DNA of 64,000 bases from Batillaria attramentaria (lineage: Eukaryota; Mollusca; Gastropoda; Batillariidae), in contig JACVVK020000056.1 in assembly GCA_018292915.2 (NCBI GenBank), forward strand, positions 926,001-990,000. Reading direction: 5' to 3'. Positions 22,323 through 32,462 of this stretch are shown here, piece after piece (the stretch's first letter is position 1; each line of letters opens with the position of its first letter). Under the pieces are notes generated by a model that was not told the origin of the DNA, ran no database searches, and saw nothing but the letters and a program-made list of their open reading frames with translations. Position numbers and translations under genes: made by a program.

Positions 22323-22646
22323 TGATGACAGGCTGTACATAGAGGCTGTACGAAATACATTCCCCATCCCCTAAAAATGCGCCTCCTCAGAATATGTGTA
22401 GAGCAGCAAACCTCCATGCATTATTTTCTTACGTACGGGGGGTGGGGGTGGGGGGATGGGGGGTAAAAATGATTCATCGCCGCTGGTTCAGTTTCGACCT
22501 TCGAGTACGTTCCCTTTTCGCGCTTAAGGCCGTGACGAAGGAGGTCGGTTCTTTGTGCACGTGCAGTTCACGCGTGGTAAGGTGGAGGAGTTTGAACGAC
22601 CGAGATTTGGAGAGGATGATTTGCTGAGTTGTGGATTGGGGCTGGA

Positions 22647-22673
22647 ATACACCCCCCCCCCCCCCCCCCCCCA
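22647..22673. repeat. Poly(C) tract
   Basis: Uninterrupted run of more than 20 C, following a G-rich stretch at 22438-22463. Confidence 0.85.
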
Positions 22674-22814
22674 ACAAGTGTGCAAAGTCCATTCTCTTAC
22701 CGACGGCCCATAACCTTCTTTTTTTTTAAATGCCGACGTGTGTCAAAAAAAGAAAAGAAAAAAAAAGAGTATATCTACGAAATACTTAACCCTCTGATGT
22801 CTGTAAACTTTTAA

Positions 22815-22976
22815 TGGGGAGCCGGGGTGGCCGAATGGTAGAGCGTTGGACTTCCAATGCTCGGGTCGGGAGTTCGAACCCCGGCTGGGGCCAAATATTG
22901 TGCTGGCTTTTTCATCGTTGCCCCGTCTTTGATATCACCCGTATGTGGTGGAAAAGGACGTTAAACTCCCAAACAT
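22815..22976 (+). mobile_element. SINE-1, full-length tRNA-derived copy
   Basis: The head GTGGCCGAATGGTAGAGCG acts as the A box and GAGTTCGAACCCCGGC as the B box of a tRNA-like pol III promoter. The body follows, with TGTGCTGGCTTTTTCATCG, CCCCGTCTTTGATATCACCC and GGAAAAGGACGTTAAACTCC. It does not fold as a complete tRNA with acceptor stem. At least 13 copies or fragments occur in this window. Confidence 0.8.
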
Positions 22977-23199
22977 AAAAACTTTTAACCTGTGCATAAT
23001 ATGCTCAGAATCAGACATACTATTTGATACTTTTACTGACCTCCTCTATAGGCCAGGAAGTCAATGGTGTGTCACTGAGGTGACCATTTGGAACGCCAAA
23101 AATATCAGAACTGGCAAACTAGTAGCTGCTCGTTACAAAACCTCATACTATATCATCAACAGCCATTGGTATGTCCGCTCAGCGTTCCAACAGCCGTAC

Positions 23200-23376
23200 T
23201 GGAGCTGGGACTATCGAACGGTAGATCGAGCGTTGGACTTGCAATGCTCGGGTCGTGAGTTCGATTCCTTGCTCAGTGGGGCCATATATTTGTGCTGGCC
23301 TTTTTCTCGTTGCCCCGTCTTTCATATCACCCGTATTTGGCGGGAAAACAAGACGCCAAGCCCTCAAATATCCACC
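23200..23376 (+). mobile_element. SINE-1 copy, diverged
   Basis: It has GTAGATCGAGCGTTGGACTT, a GAGTTCGATTCC B box and TTGCCCCGTCTTTCATATCA. Sequence drift shows an older copy. Confidence 0.75.
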
Positions 23377-23379
23377 AAC

Positions 23380-24581
23380 TTGACACTCATGCACATTTGC
23401 TGGCACCCATAAAATAGGCTGGAATCATGGCCCCGAGTGAGGACTGAACTGATCCACACTGACGGCCGTCGGGGCTAGCAACTTGACCAATGACCGAAAC
23501 ATGGTAACATGGTTTCCTTAGTCTTACTAGAATACTCAGTTATCAGTTGCTCATCTACAAACCATTTGTCTACTCTCGCTTGAAACAGTAACGTTAGAGT
23601 ACTTACACAAGAATTTTTGTTTTGTTTTGTTTTTCTTGTGTTTGTTTTGTTGTTTTGTTTTGTTGTGTGTGTGTGTGTGGTTTTGTTCCCCCCTTTTATT
23701 GATTTAAATAAGTGACTCAACGATTGCAAGTGATTTCACTCTACTTCATTTTCCTTTCAGTCTGTCTGCTTTTGTTTTGTATTTGCTTCTTGGTTTGTTT
23801 GAGTTTGTTTTACTGCTGTTGTATTTTGTATTCTGATTTATGTGTGTCTTGTAAACGTCTGTAAATATGCCCAAAAAGATGAATAATAAAAAAAAAGAAA
23901 CATGGTAACATGCGGCCACTCACCTCCCGTCCATGTCACAGACAAATGACGCGATCAGAAATAGTGGGTTATGTAATTGTAGCAGCATGTAGACTACTGA
24001 ACCAGCTGAACTTAGCTGAAGTGACCCTGTGCAGCAAAATCTGTGTTAGCAGGATCCGACCCGACTCCCGCAACGAAAATGTTTTTGAGCAATAGGTGTC
24101 CCGTGTAGATTAATAGGTGCATACTTGTTATGGAATGTGACCCGGACAAATAATGGGGTCAATAACTGATAGCAGGAGGGCCTGTTTTAAGGATGGCTGG
24201 CGAGTGTAAACTGACGTATTTCACGTGCAAAAGGTGCACAATGTGTATATGTTAGCCATCAACTTGCACCACTTGCGAAAGGTAGCGTCTGTAATGATTT
24301 GTTTATTATTATTATTATTAGTGTGTGTGTGTGTTTAGTTAACTACATTTTACTGAATTGAAGTTTAAGAATCTTTGTATTCATTGTTCCGTGTTTTAAT
24401 GAGCCACAAGAAAAAGAGCTTCTGATGTTTATCAGACAATAAAGTCATATTAAACTGAACTGAATAAACATTGAATTGAACTGAATTTTTAGTTACAAAA
24501 TACTTTCTAGCGCAGCCCGGCGGAGGTTTTGTTGTTGTTGTTTTTTCTTCACGTTTAGAGTACACGTAGACCCCCCCCCCT

Positions 24582-24644
<63 letters not shown>

Positions 24645-24754
24645 CTCTCTCTCTCTCTCATTAACGGCAAGAATGAAAACTGGACCACTGGACCAATGTC
24701 TTTTACCGTTGACAAATAAAGTTTCATTTCATTTCAAAGTTTCATTTCATCTCA

Positions 24755-24785
<31 letters not shown>

Positions 24786-25350
24786 CCGTCGGTGATGATT
24801 TACCCTAATTACAGAATGATTTAATCTGCTACAGCAATACAGTCACAGTGTATTTGTTCAAGCCTCAGCATTACCATAAACTGTGTTTGTTCAAGCTCAT
24901 TCATTGTTAACGTTTCTACAACCTGTATTGCAATAAAACTTGTTTAAACCACTGAACTGACTAAACTTGCAAACGGTGGCTGTACTCATATTTACTACGC
25001 TTTGCTCATTGGTTCACATCATAATTCACCGCCGAGTCCAGCAAACTTTGTCGTATCCGGCACTGCACTCGGCGAATACGCAAGTCTCCCATTTTCTGCT
25101 GTTTCAGTTTTATGTAAGTCAATGTAACATAATTATGGATCCACTTCAGACTCAACCTTTCAACCTTTACTTTTTGGGGGGCCGCACAGTAATAACAGAT
25201 CATTAGCTGCAGCAACTGTTTATCACGACGGTCGCCATGGGTCTGAGTTGTCGTAGTGAGAGTTTGAAAGTGTGCAGTCGCACAATTTAACTGGTTGTGA
25301 CCAAAGTCCCTGGCCGTTGCAAAAGTAGAATCCCAAAATGCAAGCAGGAT
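23380..25350. other. Spacer with LINE tails and microsatellites, no gene
   Basis: T-rich retroelement tail near 23820-23900, ending TGCCCAAAAAGATGAATAAT. (CA)n(CT)n at 24583-24660. Tail GACAAATAAAGTTTCATTTC at 24709-24728, (CT)n at 24755-24779, and an AATAAA-bearing tail at about 24860-24960. Confidence 0.45.
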
Positions 25351-25360
25351 GGGGTGGGGG

Positions 25361-25492
25361 TGGGTGTTTGGGAGTTTTACGTCCTTTTCCCACCACGTAC
25401 GGGTGATATCAAAGACGTTGCAACGAGGAAAAAGCCAGCACAAAATAATTGGCCCCAATCGGGATTCGAACTCACGACCCGAGCATTGAAAG
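25361..25492 (-). mobile_element. SINE-1 copy, 5' truncated
   Basis: Minus-strand match from the B box (GGGTCGTGAGTTCGAATCCC) to the TTTGATATCACCCGTA tail. Confidence 0.75.
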
Positions 25493-25543
25493 CAAACAGG
25501 ATGAAATTTCGCATCCGGAACACTTACTTTGGTATACTACCTT

Positions 25544-25604
25544 TTTCTCGTTGCCCCGTCTTTGATATCACATGAAAGGTGAAAAGAGGGCGTGAAACTC
25601 GCAA
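25544..25604 (+). mobile_element. SINE-1 tail fragment
   Basis: TTTTTCTCGTTGCCCCGTCT and TTTGATATCAC, then a shortened end. Confidence 0.6.
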
Positions 25605-25956
25605 ACAACTGTAAAACATGTCTTACTAGTTCAGTCATTTCAGTCTAACTGCAAGACTGCTGACATTTCAACGTGGTCCACAACCGAATTACCTACTTTC
25701 AATGGACAAAGTGCGTAACTGTAGAAACTGAGGTAAAATTTGCATGATATTACCTATGTTAGCCTTTCATGTTGTGTGGCCGAGAAATCCGACACTGGGA
25801 ACTCAACCGGTCACAGGCCACTGACCAACAAAGACGCACCACAACAAACACCGGCCCGTCACTGGAAAGGCTCATGCAAGGTGCCCGACTTTCCGTGTGT
25901 CACAGTGTCACAGTCCCCGTCTACACAGCTTTTAAAGCCTCTATGTTCGTAGCGCC

Positions 25957-26596
25957 ACTGGTTAGTTAGTTAGTTATTTAGGGCTTAACGCTGGTTAGTT
26001 AGTTAGTTATTTAGGGCTTAACGCTGGTTAGTTAGTTAGTTATTTAGGGCTTAACGCTGGTTAGTTAGTTAGTTATTTAGGGCTTAACGCTGGTTAGTTA
26101 GTTAATTATTTAGGGCTTAACGCTGGTTAGTTAGTTAGTTATTTAGGGCTTAACGCTGGTTAGTTAGTTAGTTATTTAGGGCTTAACGCTGGTTAGTTAG
26201 TTAGTTATTTAGGGCTTAACGCTGGTTAGTTAGTTAGTTATTTAGGGCTTAACGCTGGTTAGTTAGTTAGTTATTTAGGGCTTAACGCTGGTTAGTTAGT
26301 TAGTTATTTAGGGCTTAACGCTGGTTAGTTATTTAGGGCTTAATGCTGGTTAGTTATTTAGGGCTTAACGCTGGTTAGTTAGTTAGTTATTTAGGGCTTA
26401 ACGCTGGTTAGTTAGTTAGTTATTTAGGGCTTAACGCTGGTTAGTTAGTTAGTTATTTAGGGCTTAACGCTGGTTAGTTAGTTAATTATTTAGGGCTTAA
26501 CGCTGGTTAGTTAGTTATTTAGGGCTTAACGCTGGTTAGTTAGTTATTTAGGGCTTAACGCTGGTTAGTTAGTTAGTTATTTAGGGCTTAACGCCG
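25957..26596 (+). repeat. Minisatellite, about 20 units of about 33 bp
   Basis: The unit is GGTTAGTTAGTTAGTTATTT followed by AGGGCTTAACGCT. Length differs by loss of GTTA blocks (24-33 bp). GCTTAACGC or a one-base variant occurs 20 times. The last unit continues into GGGCTTAACGCCGGCAAAGG. The reverse complement, GCGTTAAGCCCTAAATAACT, resembles the GCGGCGTTAAGCCCTAAAA tails of the dispersed SINE-like family at 12950, 18311 and 34752. Confidence 0.95.
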
Positions 26597-26753
26597 GCAA
26601 AGGAAAGTCCCTTCCTGCCAGGTCTTTTAAAACATAAAATTCCCCTGTTAAAACAAGATGTAAATATAAATTAAAAATTTATCAGGTCTAATGCGCCACT
26701 GAAATAAAAAACTGCCGCTTTCCAATCTGTAAGGTTATTTGTCAGATAGAAGG

Positions 26754-26957
26754 ATGCTTCATTTGACCATCGCAACCGTTGTCGTGACTCTGTGGCTTCT
26801 AATATTAGAGAAATACGACTTTCTTTCAGCCTACGTTCCGTTCCTGAACAGACTGGGACTCGACAAAGTCTCTAAAAATAGCCACCAATCAGCGCCGTCT
26901 AGCTGGTCTTCAGTGCGCAACCAAATAACGTCTGCTCAGTACGCGGCACGCTTCTAG
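26754..26957 (+). CDS. Short ORF with hydrophobic N-terminus, unidentified
   Basis: From the second ATG (26754) the ORF gives 67 residues; an upstream in-frame ATG at 26739 adds five. Residues 4-17 (LTIATVVVTLWLLI) form one hydrophobic helix, a signal peptide or anchor. The rest is polar (SKNSHQSAPSSWSS). The codon region is partly conserved in a decayed copy at 32586-32650. It could be a small secreted or membrane peptide, or the first exon of a gene whose other exons I did not find. Confidence 0.3.
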   Translation: MLHLTIATVVVTLWLLILEKYDFLSAYVPFLNRLGLDKVSKNSHQSAPSSWSSVRNQITSAQYAARF

Positions 26958-26959
26958 AA

Positions 26960-28150
26960 CAACACATATATACGCCGGCCAGAATAACACCAATGGTTCC
27001 AGATGCTGCATTGTGCCTTAAGTGACTGATTCACACCCGTGGTCTAGCAACCTTAAATTAATTTCTCTTGTTGATGCTGCAGGTTATGTTCGGTCTCTCT
27101 TCTTAATCAAAAAGGGGCAGTTGCGATGGCCGAACTGGTAATGCGCTGGACAGTAAACTTGATGCTCGGGTCTTGAATCCTGACTTTGGCCAAATATGTG
27201 TGCTGGACTTTTCCTCCTTACCCAGTCTTTAACTCAATTCCTACCAAATAAGTTTGGGGTTGTGCACCAGTAGCCTCCCCCCCCCCACCCCCTCCCCCCA
27301 AACAACAACAACAACAACAACAACAAAACAACCAACAAACAAAACAAAACAAAACAAACAAACAAACAAAATCACCACCACCACCACCAACAACAACAAC
27401 ACCCACACACAGGGCCAAAACAGGCAAAACGTGACATAATATACTCGTGCGTTGGCTTGAAATGTGTTAATATCACCTTTTTTGTGGGGGAAAAAGACCC
27501 CCCCCCCCTCCCCTCATCAATCTCGGTCAAAATTCGCTTAGCTTTACCGACAGGAAGGACAGGGAATGACAGAGACACCCGATTACGGTTCACAGCGGCA
27601 GTGTCGTCTCGTGGATCCTGACCAAACCACACCAAACCAAACCAAACCGCAACTTCACGTCAGGCGCCGGTGGTGTGAAAACCCTGCCTGTACTTTGGGC
27701 TTTGCAGTTTGCCGGTCGGCCAGCCGTCGACCGACAACCTTGCCGATCAGCTGTTTTTATCCAGGTTACCGCGACCCAGTTGCATAACCACGTGACGCAA
27801 ACTTTGACAGGAAACCTCAACAACTACTGAACGAGATCGATAAGACCGTGTCACGATTTACTAAGGAACGTGTCTGAAATGCTACTGTTTTTCCCGAGAA
27901 ACGTGGTTAATCATCAGTGAACTTGGCTGCGCTGAACGTAACGGAAGAAACAAGAAAGTCAGTCAGTCACGGTATCTTTATAAATAGCGGTTAAATAATC
28001 ATGATCGAGAAGAACGTGATCGAAACTGATGCTGAGTGAAGTGTAGAGGCGCTAACGTGTTTCATTTCGTTCACGTTTTGCGTTGAAGACGAAATACTTT
28101 AAGGAGATAAGATTAAGAACAGCCTTCATTTTACCATTATTCTTTCCGGC
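26960..28150. other. Spacer with a SINE-1 relic and simple repeats
   Basis: A degraded SINE-1 lies at 27120-27235 (GATGGCCGAACTGGTAATGC, then GTGTGCTGGACTTTTCC). (AAC)n/(ACC)n-rich sequence lies at 27300-27410. No gene recognised. Confidence 0.4.
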
Positions 28151-28157
28151 CGCATTG

Positions 28158-28220
<63 letters not shown>

Positions 28221-28308
28221 AGGCTGATTTACAGCGAAACGCCGTTCTTTGTGCTTTTAAAGTTCACTCGTATCAATAAAGTGAAGTAAAGTAGACCAGT
28301 GGTGAGCA

Positions 28309-28371
<63 letters not shown>
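28158..28371. repeat. (CA)n and (GT)n microsatellites
   Basis: (CA)n at 28160-28218 and (GT)n at 28311-28371, 90 bp apart, in inverse orientation. Confidence 0.95.
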
Positions 28372-28373
<2 letters not shown>

Positions 28374-28696
28374 AGCATGCAGCTCGCTTCGATTGTGACG
28401 TCACCACCAAATAGTCTCAGCCACAGTCAGTTTAGAAAACTGACGAAAACTAAAGCGCTATTTATGTCCAGGTATTCTTTTCCGTGTATTTGGCAATATA
28501 GATGTCTAAACCGCTATGAAATCTGTTACAACACGTTCAAGACTGACAGCTAAACCGGCGATAGACAAAACTAGGCCCACGTTACGAAGGAACTGCTTTG
28601 CGGTCAAACGGCGGATGTGATCAATTGTTGACATAGTGCTTCGGCGACACCCGTGAAAGCACCTTGCTTCGCGTGTCTCGCGCGATGAGAGGGCGT

Positions 28697-28823
28697 GGGC
28701 GTTTGGGGGTTTAACGTCCTTTTCCACCACCTACGGGTGATATCAAAGACGGGGCAATGATGAAAAAGCCAGCACAAATATTTGACCCCAGCCGGGATAC
28801 GAACTCACGACACGAGCATGCGA
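28697..28823 (-). mobile_element. SINE-1 copy
   Basis: Minus-strand copy from the B-box region to GTTTGGGGGTTTAACGTCCT. Confidence 0.75.
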
Positions 28824-28832
28824 TGAGAGATT

Positions 28833-28932
28833 TAATAATAATAATAATAATAGTGGAGATTTTTAACGCGCCTAACCCAGGGGCTGGCTCTAGGCGCTTT
28901 ACAATATAACGGGGGGGGGGGGGGGGGGGGGC
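28833..28932 (-). mobile_element. LINE/SINE 3' tail with (ATT)n and G-run
   Basis: (AAT)n, then CGCGCCTAACC and CTAGGCGCTTTACA, followed by a run of about 22 G. Confidence 0.5.
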
Positions 28933-29790
28933 GCAGCAACAACCCGCGAAAATAAAGACTGATAAAATAAAAAACCCCGCATTGTCTCCCTGCAGGCAAC
29001 AGAGACCATGGCAGTAAGAGAGCGGGGACCCCAGCATCCTGCCCAACCACAGGATGTGGGGAACCCAACCCAAATAAACCATCTTACACACACACACACA
29101 CAGAGTGTACAAGACAATAAAAAGCTGGGTTGAATTACTGAATTAGCTGAATTATTGAATTAGCTGCTTACGAGTCAAACACGCTGTGCACGGATATTTG
29201 CGGATCGACCTTATTGCGCGTAGTAATCACCAACAGTGGCAGAGATAAGACGAGTGGCGAAATCGGCGCCACATGCAGTTTGTGTACACGTTTTTAGTAC
29301 ACAGTATTTTTTACCTGTCCCAGGCTCAGTGTAGGCCGGATCGGCGGCCAGGCTGTTATGTGATCTCACGCCTGTTCTGGCAAGTACCCAGATAAACGGC
29401 AGGTGTGCTGTCACATCTTGAACAATAGTATCAAATGTAAACTTTTGTGACTGACTGACTTCTACCGTGCTTGAGACTGATATCTGGAACAATTCGGTCG
29501 TCGACCCCTTTGCCGCCAGCTGTATTTCACCCAGGTCGGAACAGCCGGTTAGTTTTGGCACTGTGTGCGGAGGCCAGTGTCGTGTTGCTGGCTATACACT
29601 GAGTAAAAATGTTTTTATTTATGTCAGTGAGCATGATACTCCACTGTCAGCAGAGCTAGCTGAGACACTCCGTCGACTGACCGGGAAACGTGTTTTCTTT
29701 CACCTGTTCTCATAATTGTTGTTGTTTTCAGTCTGTCACTGTTGTGGTCAGTGTTGTTATCAGGTTGCTTTGTGAGTGTGCTGGGAAGCC
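28933..29790. other. No gene recognised
   Basis: A 116-codon minus ORF (29211-29561) has no motif I recognise. A short (CA)n lies at 29088-29102. Confidence 0.35.
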
Positions 29791-29792
29791 CG

Positions 29793-29877
29793 GCGGGGAT
29801 GGCCGAATGGTAGAGCGTTGGACTTTCAATGCTCGGCCGCGGGGTCGTGAGTTCGAATCCCGGCCGGTTCGGGCCAA

Positions 29878-29908
<31 letters not shown>
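29793..29908 (+). mobile_element. SINE-1 5' half replaced by (GT)n
   Basis: The head GATGGCCGAATGGTAGAGCG and the B box GAGTTCGAATCCCGGCC are intact. The body is lost at the GGCCAATTTGTGTG junction and replaced by (GT)n. Confidence 0.75.
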
Positions 29909-29911
<3 letters not shown>

Positions 29912-30020
29912 CCCATCCACCCATTCTCGCTGCGGGTGTGCTCAAGCCTCAAGGTATGCCGGCCGGATGAAGTAACTGACCTACTCATTATTAGTCAATT
30001 CAGTGCTGTCTCAGTGAGAT

Positions 30021-30193
30021 GGGTGGGTGGGTGTTTGGGGGTTCATATAACGTCTTTTCCACCACATAGGGTGCTATCAAAGACGGGGCAACGATGAAAG
30101 AGCCAGCACAAATATCTGGCTCCAGCCGGGATCGAACTCACGACCCGAGCATTAGAAGTCCAACGCTCTACCATTCGACCACCCCGGCTCCCC
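30021..30193 (-). mobile_element. SINE-1, near full length
   Basis: Runs from GGAGCCGGGGTGGTCGAATG (minus strand, right end) to GTTTGGGGGTTCATATAACG. The A and B boxes are readable. Confidence 0.8.
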
Positions 30194-30194
30194 T

Positions 30195-31275
30195 GTCTGT
30201 CTCAGTGAGAGGGAACAATATGACTCAGTGATGATCTGAGTGGAAGGCAATAGACACGGCTTGCAGGCAAAACGCTGACTCACACCTGTATGAAACACGA
30301 TATAAAAAATATTGGTTTGCTTGGCTGATAAACTGTCCAACTCAGTGAGCTGCCGCCGAATGAGACCGTGCACCAACATAAACCCAGATCAGCTGAAGCC
30401 GGCTGGCAGCCACCCAGATCAGCTGAGAGCCAGAGGCCACGGTTTCCGCCGGGCACCACAGAGCTATACAGACTGATGTATATCTGTGGCTCCCACCCCT
30501 CTGCGTCTCTCCACTTGGCAATAAGGGCTGTGTCAATTTCGCTGTAACAGCATATCCGCGCACACCGGTCGGCGTTTACCATTTTAAGATCTGACCGACA
30601 TACCTACATGTTCCCGTTTTAGTCTTCGGCCTTGAGGCCAGATGAAACAGATCACGTGACCGGAGGCGTGCTAAAGGCGTGGGAACGCCGGCCGGCTTCG
30701 CTTCTCCACTTCCACATCGCCAGCTGATCCGAGTTCAGAATGTGCATGCGGGAAAATCAGCCTGGCCTGACCCGATTTATTTTTAACCGGCTAAAAACAA
30801 GTCAGTTTTCTTGTGCATTCTGACACCCAGCCAATGCACATGCATTCCGTTTAAGAAAGTCAGTCAGGGTCACAAGATCATTTAAAGCTGGCCGTTTAAA
30901 ACTGACTACCCCGGCAGTGCCGGCCGGACTGGTTTCCGTAAAAGCGGTTTTAAAAATAAGGCAAGCCCGACGCGGTTTGACCGCCGGGAACCGGCAGCGT
31001 GAACTATGATTAGTCGCTGTGTCACGTCAGTTGGGACAGTGTTTTAAAAATCCCAGATCAGTCACCCATCCCACTTTGGTCAAGTTTAGCCAGAGACATA
31101 TCTCAGTGGTCACATAACATGTCACTGGTCACGTTTTAGCAAGTCAAGTTTATTTTTCCAACCCTTCGGGGGCCGCATAGGAAGGGTGGACTGCATCAGT
31201 TACTGTCAGTCCGGCTGTCGTGCGAACAAGTCGAGTCACTCAGTATCGATGATGCACCGTGTCAAGTTTTTGGTG
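30195..31275. other. No gene recognised
   Basis: GC-moderate sequence with GGCCGG-rich blocks and the motif GCAAGTCAAGTTTATTTTTC at 31139-31158, like a retroelement tail. No coding domain found. Confidence 0.35.
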
Positions 31276-31335
31276 ACTGACTGGGGTGGGCCGCGTTTGG
31301 GAATTTGACTGAGTCCTTTCACTTCCGACATTTAA

Positions 31336-32311
31336 AGGGTAAGGCAAGTCAAGCGCAATGTTGGGTTTAATTGATAGATAGTGATGTCCTAGACGGCTGC
31401 AGCCCAAAAGATTTGAACATGAACACACCATTCAGCATTTATCACACCAAACGGCAGCCAAAATGCGATGCCATGGAGGCTGCCATGTTGATCCTAGCAG
31501 TGACGTCACTGCACCACTCAGCAGCAGACGACACTATGCTGGCACACTCTCTGTGCGTGCAGGTGTGCCTGCTACACGTTTTAGGCGTGCTATTTCTGGC
31601 TCGTATACACACTTTGCTTATTTCCTGAAAGCTAGAATGGATTTGGGGATAGTTCTTTATAATTTCGAGCCAGAATAGGAAGGAGCTCAGTAAGGGCTCG
31701 GTCGGGCAGAAAACAGTGGGGACTGTGACGATGGGGAAGAGCCGATTGATGCGTGTTTGACAAGAGAAGCAGTAACATCGTTCGCAAAAGCGCCAATGAA
31801 ACAATCCGGGGTAAAATGATCTCCACAAACGAGGTCAGTCTCAATTGTTCCAGGCGTATTCCTGCACTCGGCGGGGCAAGCGATCGTTCTTCAAGGTCTC
31901 CAACCATTTCGCACATAACCTCCGTTTTTCCTTTGATTTGTTTAGATTCGGAAATTTATAAAAGCTTTTGTGGCTTCCATCTGCATTCTTACACATGCCC
32001 TGTTTGCTGAAACAACCAAACGCTTTGCACTGTGGCATCTCGAACACAAAATAATACTCTGGAACAACCCGCTCAAAGCTACTGGCACTGCCGACAGTGG
32101 TGGGGGAGTGACGTCACCGTCAGCACCTTTCCCGTCTCATTCGCGAAAGAGTGCGGCAACATGGCGCAGCCCAGGAACCGAAAGCAGAGGGTGTTTTCGG
32201 CGCATTTTTGAGTAAATGGTACTTTGTTCACGAAAACGTTTGCTGTCTAACAGCTTAGGACCTCAATATCTGTCATTTAAACCCAATAGTGCTCTTGACT
32301 TGCCGTACCCT
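31336..32311 (-). mobile_element. Kolobok-like non-autonomous element, TTAA target duplication
   Basis: It is flanked by TTAA at 31332-31335 and 32312-32315. The ends are inverted copies: AGGGTAAGGCAAGTCAAG on the left and the inverse of AGGGTACGGCAAGTCAAG on the right. Similarity runs for about 180 bp into each arm (both contain GCCATGTTG then GTGACGTCACT). TTAA sites plus a THAP finger are the marks of Kolobok (and some P-like) elements. At 976 bp it lacks a DDE core. Confidence 0.75.
31727..32038 (-). pseudogene. THAP zinc-finger fragment, frameshifted
   Basis: On the minus strand from ATG at 32038: MPQCKAFGC, SFYKFPN and KRRLCAKWL give the first half of a C2CH THAP finger. The second half (VCGDHFTPDCF) lies in another frame just downstream (about 31795-31830), so one indel near 31880 breaks the reading frame. 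THAP domains bind the ends of their own transposon. No transposase core follows. Confidence 0.7.
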
Positions 32312-32462
32312 TTAAAGGTGATATCAACGACGAGGAAACGAGGAAAAGGACCGCACAAATATCTGATGCCGAGTCGGGACTATGATTTAGTTCGAACTCA
32401 CAACCGAACGAAGCACTTAAAGCCGGTCCAACGCTCCGCTACTGATTATTCGGCTATCCAGG

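Larger units (their letters stand above)
31278..32462 (-). mobile_element. SINE-1 copy split by a Kolobok-like insertion
   Basis: 31278-31335 carries the 3' part of SINE-1 on the minus strand (GCGTTTGGGAATTTGAC, GTCCTTT). 32312-32462 carries the rest (GGTGATATCAACGACG to the B-box region). Joining the two at the TTAA site gives the order seen in intact copies, so the inner element landed inside the SINE. Confidence 0.7.

Noticed and set aside
22815..22890. tRNA-like sequence with A and B boxes
   Set aside because: No matching acceptor stem or anticodon arm, and a conserved non-tRNA body follows in many copies; it is a SINE head.
22984..23200. Open stretch between two SINE-1 copies (frame through KNIRTGKLVAARYKT)
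   Set aside because: It looks mildly protein-like, but the frame only stays open by continuing into the SINE and has no splice sites.
25957..26596. Regular repeats that might suggest a CRISPR array or telomeric TTAGGG
   Set aside because: Units are contiguous without unique spacers, the host is eukaryotic, and TTAGGG occurs only once per 33-bp unit.
29211..29561. 116-codon minus-strand frame
   Set aside because: No recognisable domain, start context or neighbours; likely chance.
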